A stretch of DNA of 7,764 bases from NCBI GenBank assembly GCA_018065685.1, contig JAGHSU010000164.1, forward strand, positions 1 to 7,764, in the 5' to 3' direction. This DNA comes from Candidatus Methanocorpusculum equi (GTDB lineage: Archaea; Halobacteriota; Methanomicrobia; Methanomicrobiales; Methanocorpusculaceae). The translations under genes were made by a program, and so were the position numbers. Below the pieces are notes generated by a model, which saw only the letters and a list, made by a program, of their open reading frames with translations, searched no databases and had not been told where the DNA came from. Positions 6,935 to 7,764 of this stretch are shown here, piece after piece (within the stretch, counting starts at the first letter, position 1; each line of letters starts with the position of its first letter).

Positions 6935-7710
6935 ACTTTTTTCCCCAGGAAACGTGTTCCTGCACTTTTTCCGTCCATTAAGTCATAGAGCAGTTCAGGT
7001 TTTGTTCCGTTTATAATTACCATATCAATTCCTGCTTTTGTCACAATCTGCGCCGCCTTCATCTTGGTGTTCATCCCGCCTGAACCAAGAGATGAACCTG
7101 CCCCCTGTGCATCGACCGAGAGCGAGTCGATGTCTGTTACACAGGAGATGAACTCTGCGTCCGGATGTGTGCGCGGGTCTGCAGTGTAGAGCCCGTCGAT
7201 ATCTGAAAGCATCACAAGCATATCTGCGCGGACCAGCTTTGCGGTGACGGCAGCAAGCGTATCATTTTCCCCGATTGTGGTTTCGATTCCAATCTCATCG
7301 GTTGCCACCGCATCATTCTCGTTGATGACCGGGATGACCTGGAAGCTTATCAGTTTTTCAAGGGTGTTTCTGATATTTTTGGAGTGCTTTTCGTCGCTTA
7401 TGTCTTCAGCGGTCAGAAGAAGCTGCCCTACGGTGTGGTTGTATGCGGCAAAGAACCGGTCATAAACATACATGAGTTCACACTGACCGACAGCAGCTGC
7501 CGCCTGTTTGGATACCATGTCTTTGGGGCGCTCCGCCAGACCGAGTTTTCCGACTCCCATACCGATAGCGCCGGAGGAGACCAGCACAATCTCATGGCCG
7601 CTGTTTTTCAAATCGCTTAAAACGCGGCAGAACTCACTGGTTCTTCTGATATTGGGCCTCCCTCCCGCATGGGCAAGGGTGGATGTTCCAACTTTTATGA
7701 CAATCCGCAT
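6931..7710 (-). CDS. proB: Glutamate 5-kinase, short form without PUA domain
   Basis: This is the first and committed step of proline synthesis: ATP-dependent phosphorylation of L-glutamate to glutamyl 5-phosphate. The 259-aa amino acid kinase domain shows IKVGTST with Lys6, the glycine loop SSGAIG (45-50), NENDAV (130-135), GENDTL (147-152), LSDIDGLYTADP, and the kinase signature GSGGMNTKMKAA. The protein ends soon after the kinase fold. The C-terminal PUA domain of the roughly 367-residue bacterial enzymes is absent, as in other short forms. Proline feedback sites lie in the kinase domain of known enzymes, so inhibition by proline remains possible. It is the first gene of the operon and overlaps proA by 4 bases. 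There is no Shine-Dalgarno; the start is chosen because MRIVIKVGTSTL is the family N-terminus. Confidence 0.95.
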   Translation of the reverse strand: MRIVIKVGTSTLAHAGGRPNIRRTSEFCRVLSDLKNSGHEIVLVSSGAIGMGVGKLGLAERPKDMVSKQAAAAVGQCELMYVYDRFFAAYNHTVGQLLLTAEDISDEKHSKNIRNTLEKLISFQVIPVINENDAVATDEIGIETTIGENDTLAAVTAKLVRADMLVMLSDIDGLYTADPRTHPDAEFISCVTDIDSLSVDAQGAGSSLGSGGMNTKMKAAQIVTKAGIDMVIINGTKPELLYDLMDGKSAGTRFLGKKV

Positions 7711-7736
7711 AATACTGTATATTTTGGATGTGGAAG

Positions 7737-7743
7737 AATATAG
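7737..7743 (-). promoter_or_regulatory. Possible TATA box of the proline operon
   Basis: On the minus strand CTATATT is centred about 30 bases before the proB ATG. With the usual spacing of about 25 bases, transcription would begin about 5 bases before the ATG, giving a leaderless or nearly leaderless message. This fits the absence of a ribosome site. A second A/T box, AAAATATAC at 7717-7725, is too near the start to serve. Pattern match only; the upstream flank is cut by the window edge. Confidence 0.35.
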
Positions 7744-7764
7744 AAGTGTGCATTCGAAAAAGGA

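Noticed and set aside
7728..7764. Plus-strand ATG frame open to the right edge, a possible divergent gene
   Set aside because: Only 12 codons are visible, it has no ribosome site, and it overlaps the likely proB promoter.
1..7764. CRISPR arrays, tRNA or rRNA genes, insertion sequences, long repeats, a hidden defence system
   Set aside because: I looked on both strands and saw no regularly spaced repeats, transposase motifs, terminal inverted repeats or structured RNA genes. Apart from short leaders, the window is accounted for by housekeeping and stress genes.

Overview
The window looks like ordinary chromosomal DNA from a euryarchaeon, most likely a methanogen. I would guess Methanomicrobiales (for example a Methanocorpusculum-type genome), but no marker gene here proves that. 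The support is indirect: an archaeal/SlyD-type FKBP prolyl isomerase, an Lhr-family helicase, a short glutamate 5-kinase without a PUA domain, oligo-T tracts after stop codons in place of hairpin terminators, A/T-rich promoter-like boxes, and several starts without a clear Shine-Dalgarno. GC content is about one half and genes are tightly packed.

The left half reads on the + strand. After a 169-base leader that may hold the tail of an upstream gene and a doubtful 31-codon ORF come a universal stress protein (170-598), a metallo-beta-lactamase-fold hydrolase (740-1828), and a thioredoxin (1922-2287). The thioredoxin overlaps by 4 bases an Lhr-like SF2 helicase that starts at 2284. The helicase frame is closed by an in-frame TAA at 3907-3909. 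The same frame then stays open, and family-like, up to a second TAA at 4387-4389. The gene is therefore broken by one nonsense codon, read through, or wrong by one base in the assembly.

The right half reads on the - strand and is one probable operon: proB (7710-6931), proA (6934-5693), proC (5676-4870) and an FKBP/SlyD-like peptidyl-prolyl isomerase (4847-4386). proB, proA and proC together make the whole glutamate-to-proline route. ProB phosphorylates glutamate, ProA reduces the phosphate to glutamate semialdehyde, which cyclises spontaneously, and ProC reduces the pyrroline-5-carboxylate to proline. The isomerase gene ends tail-to-tail with the helicase frame, with a 4-base overlap.

I found no mobile element, CRISPR array, tRNA or rRNA gene, and no convincing new biological system. 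The points most worth checking are the in-frame stop in the helicase, the thioredoxin-helicase coupling, and the proline operon carrying a prolyl isomerase.
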